64,000 nt of DNA, taken from JANOYJ01 sp963792485. GTDB taxonomy: Bacteria; Pseudomonadota; Alphaproteobacteria; Rhizobiales; Rhizobiaceae. Below are positions 31,850-40,377 of this stretch, one piece after another (the stretch's first letter is position 1; the number at the start of each line of letters is the position of its first letter). Position numbers and translations under genes: made by a program. The stretch covers positions 186,001-250,000 of the forward strand of contig CAWBWL010000009.1 of NCBI GenBank assembly GCA_963792485.1. Reading direction: 5' to 3'. Under the pieces are notes generated by a model. It ran no database searches, was not told where the DNA came from, and saw only the letters and a program-made list of their open reading frames with translations.

Positions 31850-33388
31850 ATGAATCAGATCGAACCCAGCGCCAAGTTCAACGCCGAGGCGGTCAAAGCC
31901 TTTGTTCCTGAGGACGTTGCCGCCGGTCGCGCGGTGACGCTCAATCCGATCGCGCAGCAGGTCGCTAACCAATACCGGGGCGACTCCATGTCTCCGATCA
32001 TGGTGAGCGGCGTCCTGCGGCTGGTCGAGTTTGCGCTGCTTTCTCTTTCGGGTCTTCTCGTATACGCCTACTATGTCGGCCATGGCGGGCCGCTGAACTG
32101 GATCTATCCCACTGTGATCGCTACCGGCGGGCTGCTGATGGTGCTGCTGCTGGAGATGAGCGACGCTTATCAGGTGACGGCGCTTCGTAACCCTTTTCGG
32201 CAATTCGGGCGGATCACGCTTTCGTGGATTGGTGTTTTCGCTTTTCTCGCGCTTGCCGGTTTCTTTCTGAAGATCTCCGTTGAATTTTCCAGATTGTGGT
32301 TTGGCACATGGTTCCTGAGCGGACTCGGCTTGATCTTTCTGCTCCGGATACCGCTCGCGCGGTTCATCCGCCGCTGGGGACGCAATGGCCGCATGGAGCG
32401 CCGCGCCGTCATCGTCGGTGGTGGCAAATATGCTGAGGGCCTTATCCGTTCACTTGAACAGCAGGGCGACAATGACATCCGTATCTGCGGCATATTTGAT
32501 GACCGGGATGACCAGCGATCGCCGAGCGTTGTGGCAGGTTACCCGAAACTTGGCACGATCGCAGAGCTTATTGAATTTGCCCGCCTTGCGCGCATTGACA
32601 TGCTGATCGTCGCCTTGCCGCTGACGGCGGAAACACGCGTCTTGACCATGCTGAAGAAACTGTGGGTTCTGCCGGTGGATATCCGCCTGTCAGCGCATTC
32701 CAACCGCCTGCAATTTCGCCCGCGCGCCTATTCTCATGTCGGCTCAGTGCCGCTTCTCGACATATTTGATAAACCGATCCGTGACTGGGATTCGGTTGCC
32801 AAGCGCATTTTCGATGTTGTCTTTAGCATCATCGCGATTGTTGTTCTTGCTCCCTTCATGCTCGCCACCGCCATCGCGATCAAACTCGACAGCAAGGGCC
32901 CGGTCCTGTTCAAGCAGAAGCGGCATGGGTTCAACAATGAGGTGATCGAGGTTCTGAAGTTCCGGTCAATGTATGCCGACAAGAGCGACCCGCTGGCGAA
33001 GCAGATGGTGACCAAGGGCGATCCGCGCGTCACGCGGGTAGGGCGCTTCATCCGCAAGACCTCGATTGACGAGTTCCCGCAATTTTTCAATGCGTTGCGC
33101 GGCGATCTTTCGCTGGTAGGCCCGCGTCCCCACGCCGTCTACGCGCAGACGAAGGAGCGCATGTTCAACGATGTCGTGGAAGGATACTTCGCGCGCCATC
33201 GCGTCAAGCCAGGTGTCACCGGCTGGGCGCAAATTAATGGATGGCGCGGCGAGATAGACAGCGACGACAAGATCAAGATGCGCACCGAGTACGATCTCTA
33301 CTACATCGAAAACTGGTCACTGTGGCTTGATCTGAAAATCCTGTTCATGACGCCATTCCGGCTTTTGAACACCGAGAACGCTTATTGA
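31850..33388 (+). CDS. Undecaprenyl-phosphate glucose phosphotransferase
   Basis: Polyprenyl-phosphate hexose-1-phosphate transferase of 512 residues. It primes the polysaccharide repeat on the undecaprenyl carrier. Four N-terminal membrane helices are followed by a Rossmann-like CoA-binding-type region (AVIVGGGKYAEGLIRSLEQQ) and the catalytic C-terminal domain with KRIFDVVFSIIAIVVLAPF, PVLFKQKRHGFNNEVIEV, KTSIDEFPQFFNALRGDLSL and VGPRPHA. It ends LFMTPFRLLNTENAY. This layout is WcaJ/PssY-like. Its stop overlaps the next gene. Confidence 0.95.
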   Translation: MNQIEPSAKFNAEAVKAFVPEDVAAGRAVTLNPIAQQVANQYRGDSMSPIMVSGVLRLVEFALLSLSGLLVYAYYVGHGGPLNWIYPTVIATGGLLMVLLLEMSDAYQVTALRNPFRQFGRITLSWIGVFAFLALAGFFLKISVEFSRLWFGTWFLSGLGLIFLLRIPLARFIRRWGRNGRMERRAVIVGGGKYAEGLIRSLEQQGDNDIRICGIFDDRDDQRSPSVVAGYPKLGTIAELIEFARLARIDMLIVALPLTAETRVLTMLKKLWVLPVDIRLSAHSNRLQFRPRAYSHVGSVPLLDIFDKPIRDWDSVAKRIFDVVFSIIAIVVLAPFMLATAIAIKLDSKGPVLFKQKRHGFNNEVIEVLKFRSMYADKSDPLAKQMVTKGDPRVTRVGRFIRKTSIDEFPQFFNALRGDLSLVGPRPHAVYAQTKERMFNDVVEGYFARHRVKPGVTGWAQINGWRGEIDSDDKIKMRTEYDLYYIENWSLWLDLKILFMTPFRLLNTENAY

Positions 33389-34620
33389 GCGCCGCCACAT
33401 ATAGCGGCGCCTCCGCGACTATTGATCCGCGCGCGCATCAGCGGGCCTTGGTGCGCCTGCTCATCGTCATCTGCCTGTCCGTCGGCGTGTTTCTCGCCGG
33501 CTATGTCATCAACGAGCCCGCGCCCTATGAATTGTTCATGGTCGCGATGATCGCGATCTGGGGCCTGTTCGGGCTGCGCATCTCGCGCACCATCGCGCCG
33601 CTTCTGTTCATGCTCGCCGTCTTCAACGTTGGCGGCTTGATCTCGATGACGCAGATGGAAGATTTGAAGGACACGCCGCTCTACATTGCGGTGTCGCTGT
33701 TTCTGGCGTTCACTGCGGTGTTCTACGCAGCGATCATTGAGCGCGATCATACGCTCCTGCCCGTCATATTCCGCGCCTATACGGCTGCCGCTGTGTTCAC
33801 GTCGGTGCTCGGGGTTCTGGGATATTTCCATGCACTTCCGGGAACTGAAATCTTCACCCTCTACGACCGGGCACGCGGCGGATTTCAGGATCCGAACGTG
33901 TTCGGACCATTCCTATTGCTCCCTGCCGCTTGGCTCACCTACGGCATTCTGAAGGACAAGCCGTCGAAGGCGCCATGGCTCATCATGGGGCTGTTGATCA
34001 TCACGCTCGGCGTCCTGCTGTCATTCTCACGCGGCGCGTGGGGCATGTTCGTGTTCGTGCTTCTGTTTGTGACAGCCGTGCTCTTCATCGGTAACCAAAG
34101 CTCCAGAGTGCGGCTGCGCATATTGCTGTTGTCCGGTGCGGCACTCTTGTTGCTTGTGACCGCGGTTGTTATCGCCCTGCAAATTCCGTCCGTGGCAGAC
34201 ATGTTCTCAGACCGCGCAAGGCTGGTGCAGGAATATGACGGCGCGCGTCTTGGCCGCTTTGCCCGCCACTGGATCGGCTATCAGATGGCGATGGAAAAGC
34301 CGCTCGGCATCGGCCCTCTGGTGTTTGGCCAGATGCTTGGCGAGGACACGCACAATATCTGGCTCAAAGCGCTGCTGGATTATTCCTGGCTCGGCTTTGC
34401 CGCTTATATGGCGGTGACCTGGATCACGCTTGGCATCGGCTTCAAGCTCCTCTTCCGCAACAGGCCCTGGCAGCCATTTTTGATCTGCGCCTATGGCGTT
34501 TATGTCGCGCATGTCTTTGTTGGCAATATCATCGATACCGACCATTGGCGGCACTTTTACCTGCTGCTCGGCATCATCTGGGGCAGTTACGGGCTGGAAA
34601 AGCGCTGGCGCATGGCCTAG
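33385..34620 (+). CDS. O-antigen ligase / Wzy-like polymerase family protein
   Basis: Membrane protein of 411 residues with about 12 hydrophobic helices, including the Wzy_C-type region FQDPNVFGPFLLLPAAWLTY, LSFSRGAWGMFVFVLLFV, and a large loop with RLGRFARHWIGYQMAMEKPL-type sequence followed by LGEDTHNIWLKALLDYSWLG. It starts with TTG 33385, which overlaps the preceding stop. It is the candidate polymerase or ligase completing the polysaccharide machinery; no separate Wzx flippase is seen in the window. Confidence 0.88.
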   Translation: MSAATYSGASATIDPRAHQRALVRLLIVICLSVGVFLAGYVINEPAPYELFMVAMIAIWGLFGLRISRTIAPLLFMLAVFNVGGLISMTQMEDLKDTPLYIAVSLFLAFTAVFYAAIIERDHTLLPVIFRAYTAAAVFTSVLGVLGYFHALPGTEIFTLYDRARGGFQDPNVFGPFLLLPAAWLTYGILKDKPSKAPWLIMGLLIITLGVLLSFSRGAWGMFVFVLLFVTAVLFIGNQSSRVRLRILLLSGAALLLLVTAVVIALQIPSVADMFSDRARLVQEYDGARLGRFARHWIGYQMAMEKPLGIGPLVFGQMLGEDTHNIWLKALLDYSWLGFAAYMAVTWITLGIGFKLLFRNRPWQPFLICAYGVYVAHVFVGNIIDTDHWRHFYLLLGIIWGSYGLEKRWRMA

Positions 34621-34630
34621 TTGGACGCCT

Positions 34631-35695
34631 ATGTCCCACAGCCTCTCATCCGAAGACCGCTTTCCGAAGTTCACTCACGCTCGAAATAGCCGCGCCGTCT
34701 CGCGCTGGCTGGCGCTCGTTGCGCTTCTGATCTTTGCCCTTGTCATTGTGGGCGGATTGACGCGGCTCACCGATTCCGGCCTGTCGATCACGGAATGGAA
34801 CCCGGTGCATGGCGTCATCCCGCCTTTGAACGAGGTGCAATGGCAGGAGGAGTTTGCGAAATACCAGCAAATTCCGGAATACCAGCAGATCAACAAGGGT
34901 ATGAGCCTTGAGGCGTTCAAGCGCATTTTCTGGTGGGAATGGGCGCACCGCGCGCTCGCGCGTTTGATCGGCGTCGTGTTTGCGCTGCCGCTTGCGTTTT
35001 TCTGGCTGACCGGCAGGCTTGAAAATCATCTCAAGCCAAAGCTTCTGGCGCTGCTTGCGCTTGGAGGGCTGCAAGGCGCGGTCGGCTGGTGGATGGTCGC
35101 CTCGGGTCTGACGCAGCGCACTGACGTGAGCCAGTACCGTCTCGCCGCGCATTTGACTCTCGCATCGCTGATCTTCGCCGCCACAATCTATGTCATGCGC
35201 AGCCTCGCGCCCCATACGGAACGGGCTGCGTCTGGCGTGACGCGTTTAGCAGCCGGGCTGATCGTTATTCTGGTGATCATCCAAATCTATCTCGGCGGCC
35301 TCGTCGCCGGTCTTGACGCTGGTCTTGCCTACAACACCTGGCCGCTGATGGATGGCGCGTGGATACCGGGCGATCTTTTGGCCGCCGAACCTTGGTGGCG
35401 GAACTTTTTCGAGAACGCCAAGACCGTGCAGTTTGTTCACCGCGCCGGGGCTTACGCGCTTTTCGCCATCGTGCTTGTTCACATCCTGCAGGCATATGCA
35501 TCGGATGGCGGCACAACACACGCACGGCGCTCAATCCTGCTGTTTCTGCTGGTTTGCGCGCAGGCAGCGATTGGCATTGCGACCCTGTTGTCAGGAGTCC
35601 AGCTCCACGCCGCGATCACGCATCAGGCCTTAGCGCTGATCGTGCTGGCTTTTGCGGTCGCACATTGGCGGGGCAGCAAGGAAAACTCCCAATAG
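34631..35695 (+). CDS. ctaA: Heme A synthase
   Basis: Cox15/CtaA oxidises heme O to heme A for cytochrome oxidase, in the inner membrane. The product from ATG 34631 has 354 residues, matching the alphaproteobacterial type. There are eight hydrophobic helices with the conserved segments GGLTRLTDSGLSITEWNPVHG, FWWEWAHRALARLIG (heme-ligand His), GGLQGAVGWWMVASGL, YRLAAHL, IYLGGLVAGLDAGLAYNTWPLMDG and the C-terminal FVHRAGAYALF and HAAITHQ His. The ORF upstream part from 34493 is not coding. Confidence 0.96.
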   Translation: MSHSLSSEDRFPKFTHARNSRAVSRWLALVALLIFALVIVGGLTRLTDSGLSITEWNPVHGVIPPLNEVQWQEEFAKYQQIPEYQQINKGMSLEAFKRIFWWEWAHRALARLIGVVFALPLAFFWLTGRLENHLKPKLLALLALGGLQGAVGWWMVASGLTQRTDVSQYRLAAHLTLASLIFAATIYVMRSLAPHTERAASGVTRLAAGLIVILVIIQIYLGGLVAGLDAGLAYNTWPLMDGAWIPGDLLAAEPWWRNFFENAKTVQFVHRAGAYALFAIVLVHILQAYASDGGTTHARRSILLFLLVCAQAAIGIATLLSGVQLHAAITHQALALIVLAFAVAHWRGSKENSQ

Positions 35696-35866
35696 TCCCA
35701 TCATGTATTGGTTGGAGTGCGGCGTCTCCCCTCCGGCTGCACTTACCTGGTGATGCAACAAAGCAACAGTTAGAAGCAGTGCCACGGCAATCGCTGCAAT
35801 ATCCCTTGCATTGAACGAGTGTCGGGAATACTCGCCACGCCCGTTTGACCGAAAGGAGGTTCAGCC

Positions 35867-36013
35867 ATGACGCCATCGATGAGATCGACACATTCCGTGC
35901 CGGTGCTCTCATTGCGTCCGGCTGTCCAAAATCCAATCGGGTCCTTTGAAAATGGCCACTTCACTCATCAAGCGCCGGCAGGAAGCCGAGCGATCCCGTC
36001 AGGCAGTCTTTGA
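35867..36013 (+). CDS. 48-codon small ORF overlapping the PcfJ-like start
   Basis: ATG 35867 follows GAAAGGAGGTTCAGCC, a near-ideal ribosome-binding site. The ORF runs through and past the PcfJ-like gene start in another frame to TGA 36011. The product (MTPSMRSTHSVPVLSLRPAV...) has no recognised features. It may be a leader that couples translation to the downstream gene, or the site may belong to the larger gene. Confidence 0.3.
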   Translation: MTPSMRSTHSVPVLSLRPAVQNPIGSFENGHFTHQAPAGSRAIPSGSL

Positions 36014-37109
36014 GGCCACGCTTCGCCGCGTCTCGAAGGCGCCGCGCATTCCACCAAACTTTCACCGCGCGCTGCAAGATGCGGCACAAGGTTTTGAGGG
36101 CTGGACGGTTCGTGAACCCTCTGCATGGCGCCCAAACCTGAAGACCCGTGATCCCGCGCGTCTCTGTCTTGCCGCTGCGCGCCATCTCTTTGCACGTTAC
36201 CCGGTTGCGTCTCCCTTGGAGAACATTTGGGTAAGCCGTGAAGGCTTCACTGATTCCGAGGTCAAGCTGCGCAAGCACTGGTACATAGTGGCTGCCCGTG
36301 GCGGTTCTCTCTACAAGGAGTGCGCCAATGGATGGATGTCGCGCAAGGAAGCGCATGCGTTTCTCAACGCGCCGGACGGACTCGGTTTCGATGAGGCGTT
36401 CTGGTTCGCAATTGCCAAGTCTTATACGTCTGACGAAGGCGTTGCATTGCGGATTGCGCGCTCCAAGTTGGGACGCACGGCACGCAGCGAGATCGGCTTC
36501 TGGCGGGAAGCAATGCGGCTCTTCTGTGTGCATCCCGTTCAAACCGAGCTTGTCGACGACCTCTGCGACTACTTGGCTGAATGCTTGCGGCGTGACGCTG
36601 AGTACAGCTTGAAGGGCCGCACTGTCGCGACCCTGCGCCGCCAGATGTATGAGTGGCACCGCGACTTGGCCGCCATACAGCGCATTGAAGCTGCGCTGCG
36701 CCGTGCCCGCGGCCTTCGTGTTGTTCCACGCGAGAACACGGATGAGGCTGGTCGCTGGCCAGGCGCTTCCATTGCGGACTGGTCCTGGCGGCCATCGGCG
36801 AAGGAGGCGCAGTTCAAGCGTGAGGAGTACGCTGTATGTCAGTTGCGTACCGCCGAAGCGCTTGTCGCGGAAACGCGAGCGATGCGGCACTGCGTATCGA
36901 CTTACGCCGCCAAGTGCATTGCAGGCAAGGCGTCCATCTGGTCGCTGCGACGCTCTGTGCAGAACGGCTTCGACCGTCTTCTGACGATCGAGGTTGATCC
37001 GCAGCATCGCGCTATTCAGGTGCGGGGAGCCTGCAATCGTCTGGCAAAGCCGGACGAGAAGGCTGTGCTTGAGCGCTGGGCCAAGGCGCGCAACATTGTG
37101 ATGTATTGA
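35952..37109 (+). CDS. PcfJ-like protein
   Basis: The 385-residue protein has a PcfJ-like C-terminal region: MRHCVSTYAAKCIAGKASIW, then SLRRSVQNGFDRLLTIEVDP and IQVRGACNRLAKPDEKAVLE. PcfJ is named from an enterococcal conjugative plasmid, and related proteins occur on bacterial chromosomes with unknown function. The N-terminal 250 residues are basic, with many Arg and Trp, and match nothing I know. ATG 35952 is preferred over TTG 35946. An antisense frame of similar length is a GC-rich shadow. The gene sits between ctaA and argC, genes often adjacent in Rhizobiales, suggesting insertion. Confidence 0.75.
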   Translation: MATSLIKRRQEAERSRQAVFEATLRRVSKAPRIPPNFHRALQDAAQGFEGWTVREPSAWRPNLKTRDPARLCLAAARHLFARYPVASPLENIWVSREGFTDSEVKLRKHWYIVAARGGSLYKECANGWMSRKEAHAFLNAPDGLGFDEAFWFAIAKSYTSDEGVALRIARSKLGRTARSEIGFWREAMRLFCVHPVQTELVDDLCDYLAECLRRDAEYSLKGRTVATLRRQMYEWHRDLAAIQRIEAALRRARGLRVVPRENTDEAGRWPGASIADWSWRPSAKEAQFKREEYAVCQLRTAEALVAETRAMRHCVSTYAAKCIAGKASIWSLRRSVQNGFDRLLTIEVDPQHRAIQVRGACNRLAKPDEKAVLERWAKARNIVMY

Positions 37110-37138
37110 CCTCTCCCCGCGCAAGCGGGGAGGGTTAC

Positions 37139-38065
37139 TTACGCCCCAATCATCAGGTCCAGATTCTGCACCGCCGCTCCAGACGCGCCTTTGCCGAGAT
37201 TATCATACACCGCAATCAGCAGCGCCTGCGCCCGCGCATCATTTGCGTGGACATGCAGCACCATGCGGTTGGTGTCGTTGTATTCTTGCGGATCAATCTC
37301 CGGCGCGCGCTCAACTTGCCGGTAAGGCGCAACTTCGACCGCGCTGCCGGGGATCGCAGCGAAATGATCGCTCAGCGCGGCATGAAGCTGTGCGCCGGTC
37401 GGAACTGTGCCGAGTATTCCAAGCTGCAGCGGCACCATGGTGACCATGCCCTGCGCAAAATTGCCGACGACCGGCTGCATGAGCGGGTCTCGCGACAACA
37501 GCGCATTGCTTTTCAGTTCCGCAACATGTTTGTGCTGCAGCGTCAGTCCATACGGCAGGTAGACCGGCGCGTCGTCGCCCTTCTCTTCGTAAGATTCAAT
37601 CATCTGGCGTCCGCCGCCACTATAGCCGGTGATGCCGTTGGTGGTGACTGGATAATCGGCGGGCAAAAGCCCAGCAGCAATGAGGGGGCGCAAGAGCGCA
37701 ATGGGTCCCTGCGGCCAGCAGCCTGGGTTTGCCACACGCTTGGCGCTGCGGATCGCCTCCGGCTGGCGCTTGTCCAGTTCCGCAAAACCGTAGGTCCAGC
37801 CGGGCGCAACGCGGTGCGCGCTTGAGGCGTCGATGACACGGGTCGCGCCATTCCCGATCAGAGAGACGCTTTCCTTCGCCGCGTCGTCTGGAAGGCACAG
37901 AATCGCGATATCTGACGCGTTCAGATATTCCGCCCGCGCGGCCAGGTCCTTGCGGCGCTCCGTGGGGACAGAGATGACTTCCAAATCCTTGCGTCCTGCC
38001 AGCCGTGCCCGGATTTGCAGGCCGGTCGTGCCGTGTTCTCCGTCGATGAAAATCTTTGCAGTCAA
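37139..38065 (-). CDS. argC: N-acetyl-gamma-glutamyl-phosphate reductase (short type)
   Basis: ArgC makes N-acetylglutamate semialdehyde in arginine synthesis. The 308-residue length is the short type 2. The Rossmann start KIFIDGEHGTTGLQIRARL (G-x-x-G-x-x-G), DASSAHRVAPGWTYGFAEL and the catalytic Cys in VANPGCWPQGPIALLRPL are visible, as is YSGGGRQMIESYE. It lies 30 bases behind speB and is transcribed with it; both use or make arginine-related compounds. Confidence 0.96.
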   Translation of the reverse strand: MTAKIFIDGEHGTTGLQIRARLAGRKDLEVISVPTERRKDLAARAEYLNASDIAILCLPDDAAKESVSLIGNGATRVIDASSAHRVAPGWTYGFAELDKRQPEAIRSAKRVANPGCWPQGPIALLRPLIAAGLLPADYPVTTNGITGYSGGGRQMIESYEEKGDDAPVYLPYGLTLQHKHVAELKSNALLSRDPLMQPVVGNFAQGMVTMVPLQLGILGTVPTGAQLHAALSDHFAAIPGSAVEVAPYRQVERAPEIDPQEYNDTNRMVLHVHANDARAQALLIAVYDNLGKGASGAAVQNLDLMIGA

Positions 38066-38095
38066 GTGTCTACTCCTTGCATGGGGCAGGGCGCC

Positions 38096-39046
38096 TTAGC
38101 CGCGCGCCTTCTTTTGCGCAAGAAGACCAATGACATACATGGCCACTGTCGCACCCGCGATGGCGGTTATATCGGCATGGTCATAGGCTGGCGCCACTTC
38201 AACGACATCGGCGCCGACAATATTGAGCGCGTCCAGTTTTTGCAGCACAGCCAGAATCTTTGCCGAAGACGGCCCGCCCGCCACCGGCGTGCCTGTTCCG
38301 GGAGCGAAGGCGGGGTCGAGGCAGTCGATATCGAAAGTCAGATAGGTCTTTGCATCGCCAACATGTGAAAGGATTTCTGTGGCAAGCGCGCCCGCGCCCA
38401 TTTCCTCAACGTCGTAACCGGGGATAATCCGGATGCCAAAATCGTCCGGAGCCTTGGTCCTGATGCCAATCTGGATGGACCGTTCAGGATCAATGATTCC
38501 CTGTCGCACTGCGCGCGCGACGAAGGAGCCGTGGTCAATGCGTTTGTTGTCGTCAAACCATGTGTCCTGATGCGCGTCAAAATGCACCAGCGCCAGCGGT
38601 CCGTGCATCGCCGCATGCGCCTTCAGGAGTGGCCAGGTGACGAAATGGTCGCCGCCAAAAGAATACAGAAACGCGCCCGATTTCAGGATCGCCGCCGCCT
38701 GTTTCTCGATTGCGGCGGGCGCTCTTGAATGGTTGCCATAATCGAGGTCGCAATCGCCATAATCAATGATCGAGAGCTGCTCAAACAGGTCCATGCCAAA
38801 CGGATATTGCGGGTCGTTGCAGAAAATCGTCGAGGCGCGGCGGATCGCCTGCGGGCCAAAACGCGCGCCCGGGCGGTTCGAGACGGCGGCGTCAAACGGA
38901 ATGCCCCAGACCACCACGTCCGCGCCTTTGACATTCTTGGAGTATTGCCGCCGCATGAAAGAGAGCGCGCCCGCATAGGCAGGCTCGCTGGAGGCGGCGT
39001 TGCGGTTCTTCGCGGTGAAGGCGTGATCAACGGTCGAATGGGACAT
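38096..39046 (-). CDS. speB: Agmatinase (ureohydrolase family)
   Basis: The 316-residue enzyme hydrolyses agmatine to putrescine and urea. All manganese-binding motifs are present: SFGGDHFVTWP, HFDAHQDTW (DAHxD), and LTFDIDCLDPAFAPGTGTP (DxDxxDPxxxPG). Arginase cannot be fully excluded by sequence alone, but the overall pattern and length match proteobacterial agmatinase. It is followed by argC on the same strand. Confidence 0.92.
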   Translation of the reverse strand: MSHSTVDHAFTAKNRNAASSEPAYAGALSFMRRQYSKNVKGADVVVWGIPFDAAVSNRPGARFGPQAIRRASTIFCNDPQYPFGMDLFEQLSIIDYGDCDLDYGNHSRAPAAIEKQAAAILKSGAFLYSFGGDHFVTWPLLKAHAAMHGPLALVHFDAHQDTWFDDNKRIDHGSFVARAVRQGIIDPERSIQIGIRTKAPDDFGIRIIPGYDVEEMGAGALATEILSHVGDAKTYLTFDIDCLDPAFAPGTGTPVAGGPSSAKILAVLQKLDALNIVGADVVEVAPAYDHADITAIAGATVAMYVIGLLAQKKARG

Positions 39047-39177
39047 TTTTGGACTTCCGAAAGCGCAGGCTGGATTGATTAGGCGAATGGCACGCCTTTT
39101 GCCAATCCCTTAAAGGCTTGGCAGTATTTGGTCGCGCACTGTGCGGCATTGGCACAGTGTGCGGGAATGGGCGGGAA

Positions 39178-40377
39178 ATGTCGCTTTTGACCTTTGATTC
39201 GACGGGGCATCTGGCTCAAAGCCGCACGGCGGCGGCGCGCTATGAAGTGCTCGACAGCTGGCGCGGCGTGTGCGCGCTGCTGGTGGCGCTGTTTCATTTG
39301 CCCCTGGCCGGCGCGCTGGGCGAGAACGCCTTTGTGCGCGGCTCCTATCTGTTCGTTGACTTCTTCTTCGTCCTTTCCGGCTTTGTGATCGCGCATTCCT
39401 ACACCTCGCGCGTCGCCGGGTCCCAGGGTTTTGGCCGCTTCATGGTTACGCGCTTTGGCCGCCTGTTTCCGCTGCACGCCTTCATGCTCGCGGCATTCGT
39501 TGCGTTCGAGCTTTTTCATCTGGCGATGCCGAACCTGTTCGGCGCAACGCCAGCTTTTTCGGGCGGCTATTCGCCCAACACGCTCGCCGCAAACTTCGCG
39601 CTTCTGCACGGCCTTGGCATTCACGACCATTTAACCTGGAACGCGCCGAGCTGGAGCATTTCGACCGAACTCTTCGCCTATCTGGCCTTTGGCCTTGCCG
39701 TCTGGGCTTTAGGCCGCCGGTCACTCCTGATATTCGCCGCCTTGGTGGTCACCGGGCCGTTGCTTCTGTTCAAACTCTCACCCGATTTCATGGATGCGAC
39801 CTATGATCTCGGTCTCGTCCGCTGCCTGTTCGGCTTTTCCGCAGGCGTTCTCACCCACGCGCTGCTGGGCGGTAGAACCGATGCCGGACCCGGCACGCGC
39901 GAGGCGCTGGTTATCTGGACGGTCGCGGAGCTCGCCGTCCTTGCGGCGGTAGTGTTGTTTGTTGCCGCTTCCGGAGCTGGCGCTGGCGGATTGCTTGCCC
40001 CTTATCTGTTTGCCTTCGCTGTTGCGCTCTTTGCACATGAAGGCGGGCTGGTCAGCCGGCTGTTGCGGATGAAGCCGTTCCTTTTTCTTGGTGCTTTGTC
40101 CTACTCAATCTATATGACGCATATTTTTGTGCAGGCCCGCATGCTGAATATTGCCAAACTTGCCGAGATCAAGCTTGGTATGGAACTTCTCAGTGAGACA
40201 GCGCATGGCCCCGCCTTCACAGCCTCCGTAGCGGTACCGGCGGCGATTTTGATGGCGTTCTTGACGGTTTCCGTCAGCTTTGTGACCTACCGGCTTGTAG
40301 AGGCGCCAGGACGCGACTTCTTCAAACGCACGGCAGAAAAGCTGTTTCCGCGTCAGGTCAACCATATCCGCCCATAA
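39178..40377 (+). CDS. Acyltransferase 3 family membrane protein (OafA/ExoZ-like)
   Basis: Membrane acyltransferase of 399 residues from ATG 39178. Signatures: YEVLDSWRGVCALLVALFHL (R-G and the active-site His), FFFVLSGFVIAHSY, APSWSISTELFAYLAFG, and LGALSYSIYMTHIF. About ten hydrophobic helices. Such enzymes acylate extracellular polysaccharide, LPS or peptidoglycan. It is a likely insertion between speB and rpsI, and its end overlaps the convergent GH13 gene by 25 bases. Confidence 0.92.
   Translation: MSLLTFDSTGHLAQSRTAAARYEVLDSWRGVCALLVALFHLPLAGALGENAFVRGSYLFVDFFFVLSGFVIAHSYTSRVAGSQGFGRFMVTRFGRLFPLHAFMLAAFVAFELFHLAMPNLFGATPAFSGGYSPNTLAANFALLHGLGIHDHLTWNAPSWSISTELFAYLAFGLAVWALGRRSLLIFAALVVTGPLLLFKLSPDFMDATYDLGLVRCLFGFSAGVLTHALLGGRTDAGPGTREALVIWTVAELAVLAAVVLFVAASGAGAGGLLAPYLFAFAVALFAHEGGLVSRLLRMKPFLFLGALSYSIYMTHIFVQARMLNIAKLAEIKLGMELLSETAHGPAFTASVAVPAAILMAFLTVSVSFVTYRLVEAPGRDFFKRTAEKLFPRQVNHIRP

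Noticed and set aside
35961..37124. 387-codon open frame opposite the PcfJ-like gene
   Set aside because: Equal in length to the sense gene, but the sense product has PcfJ-like motifs and the antisense product has none.
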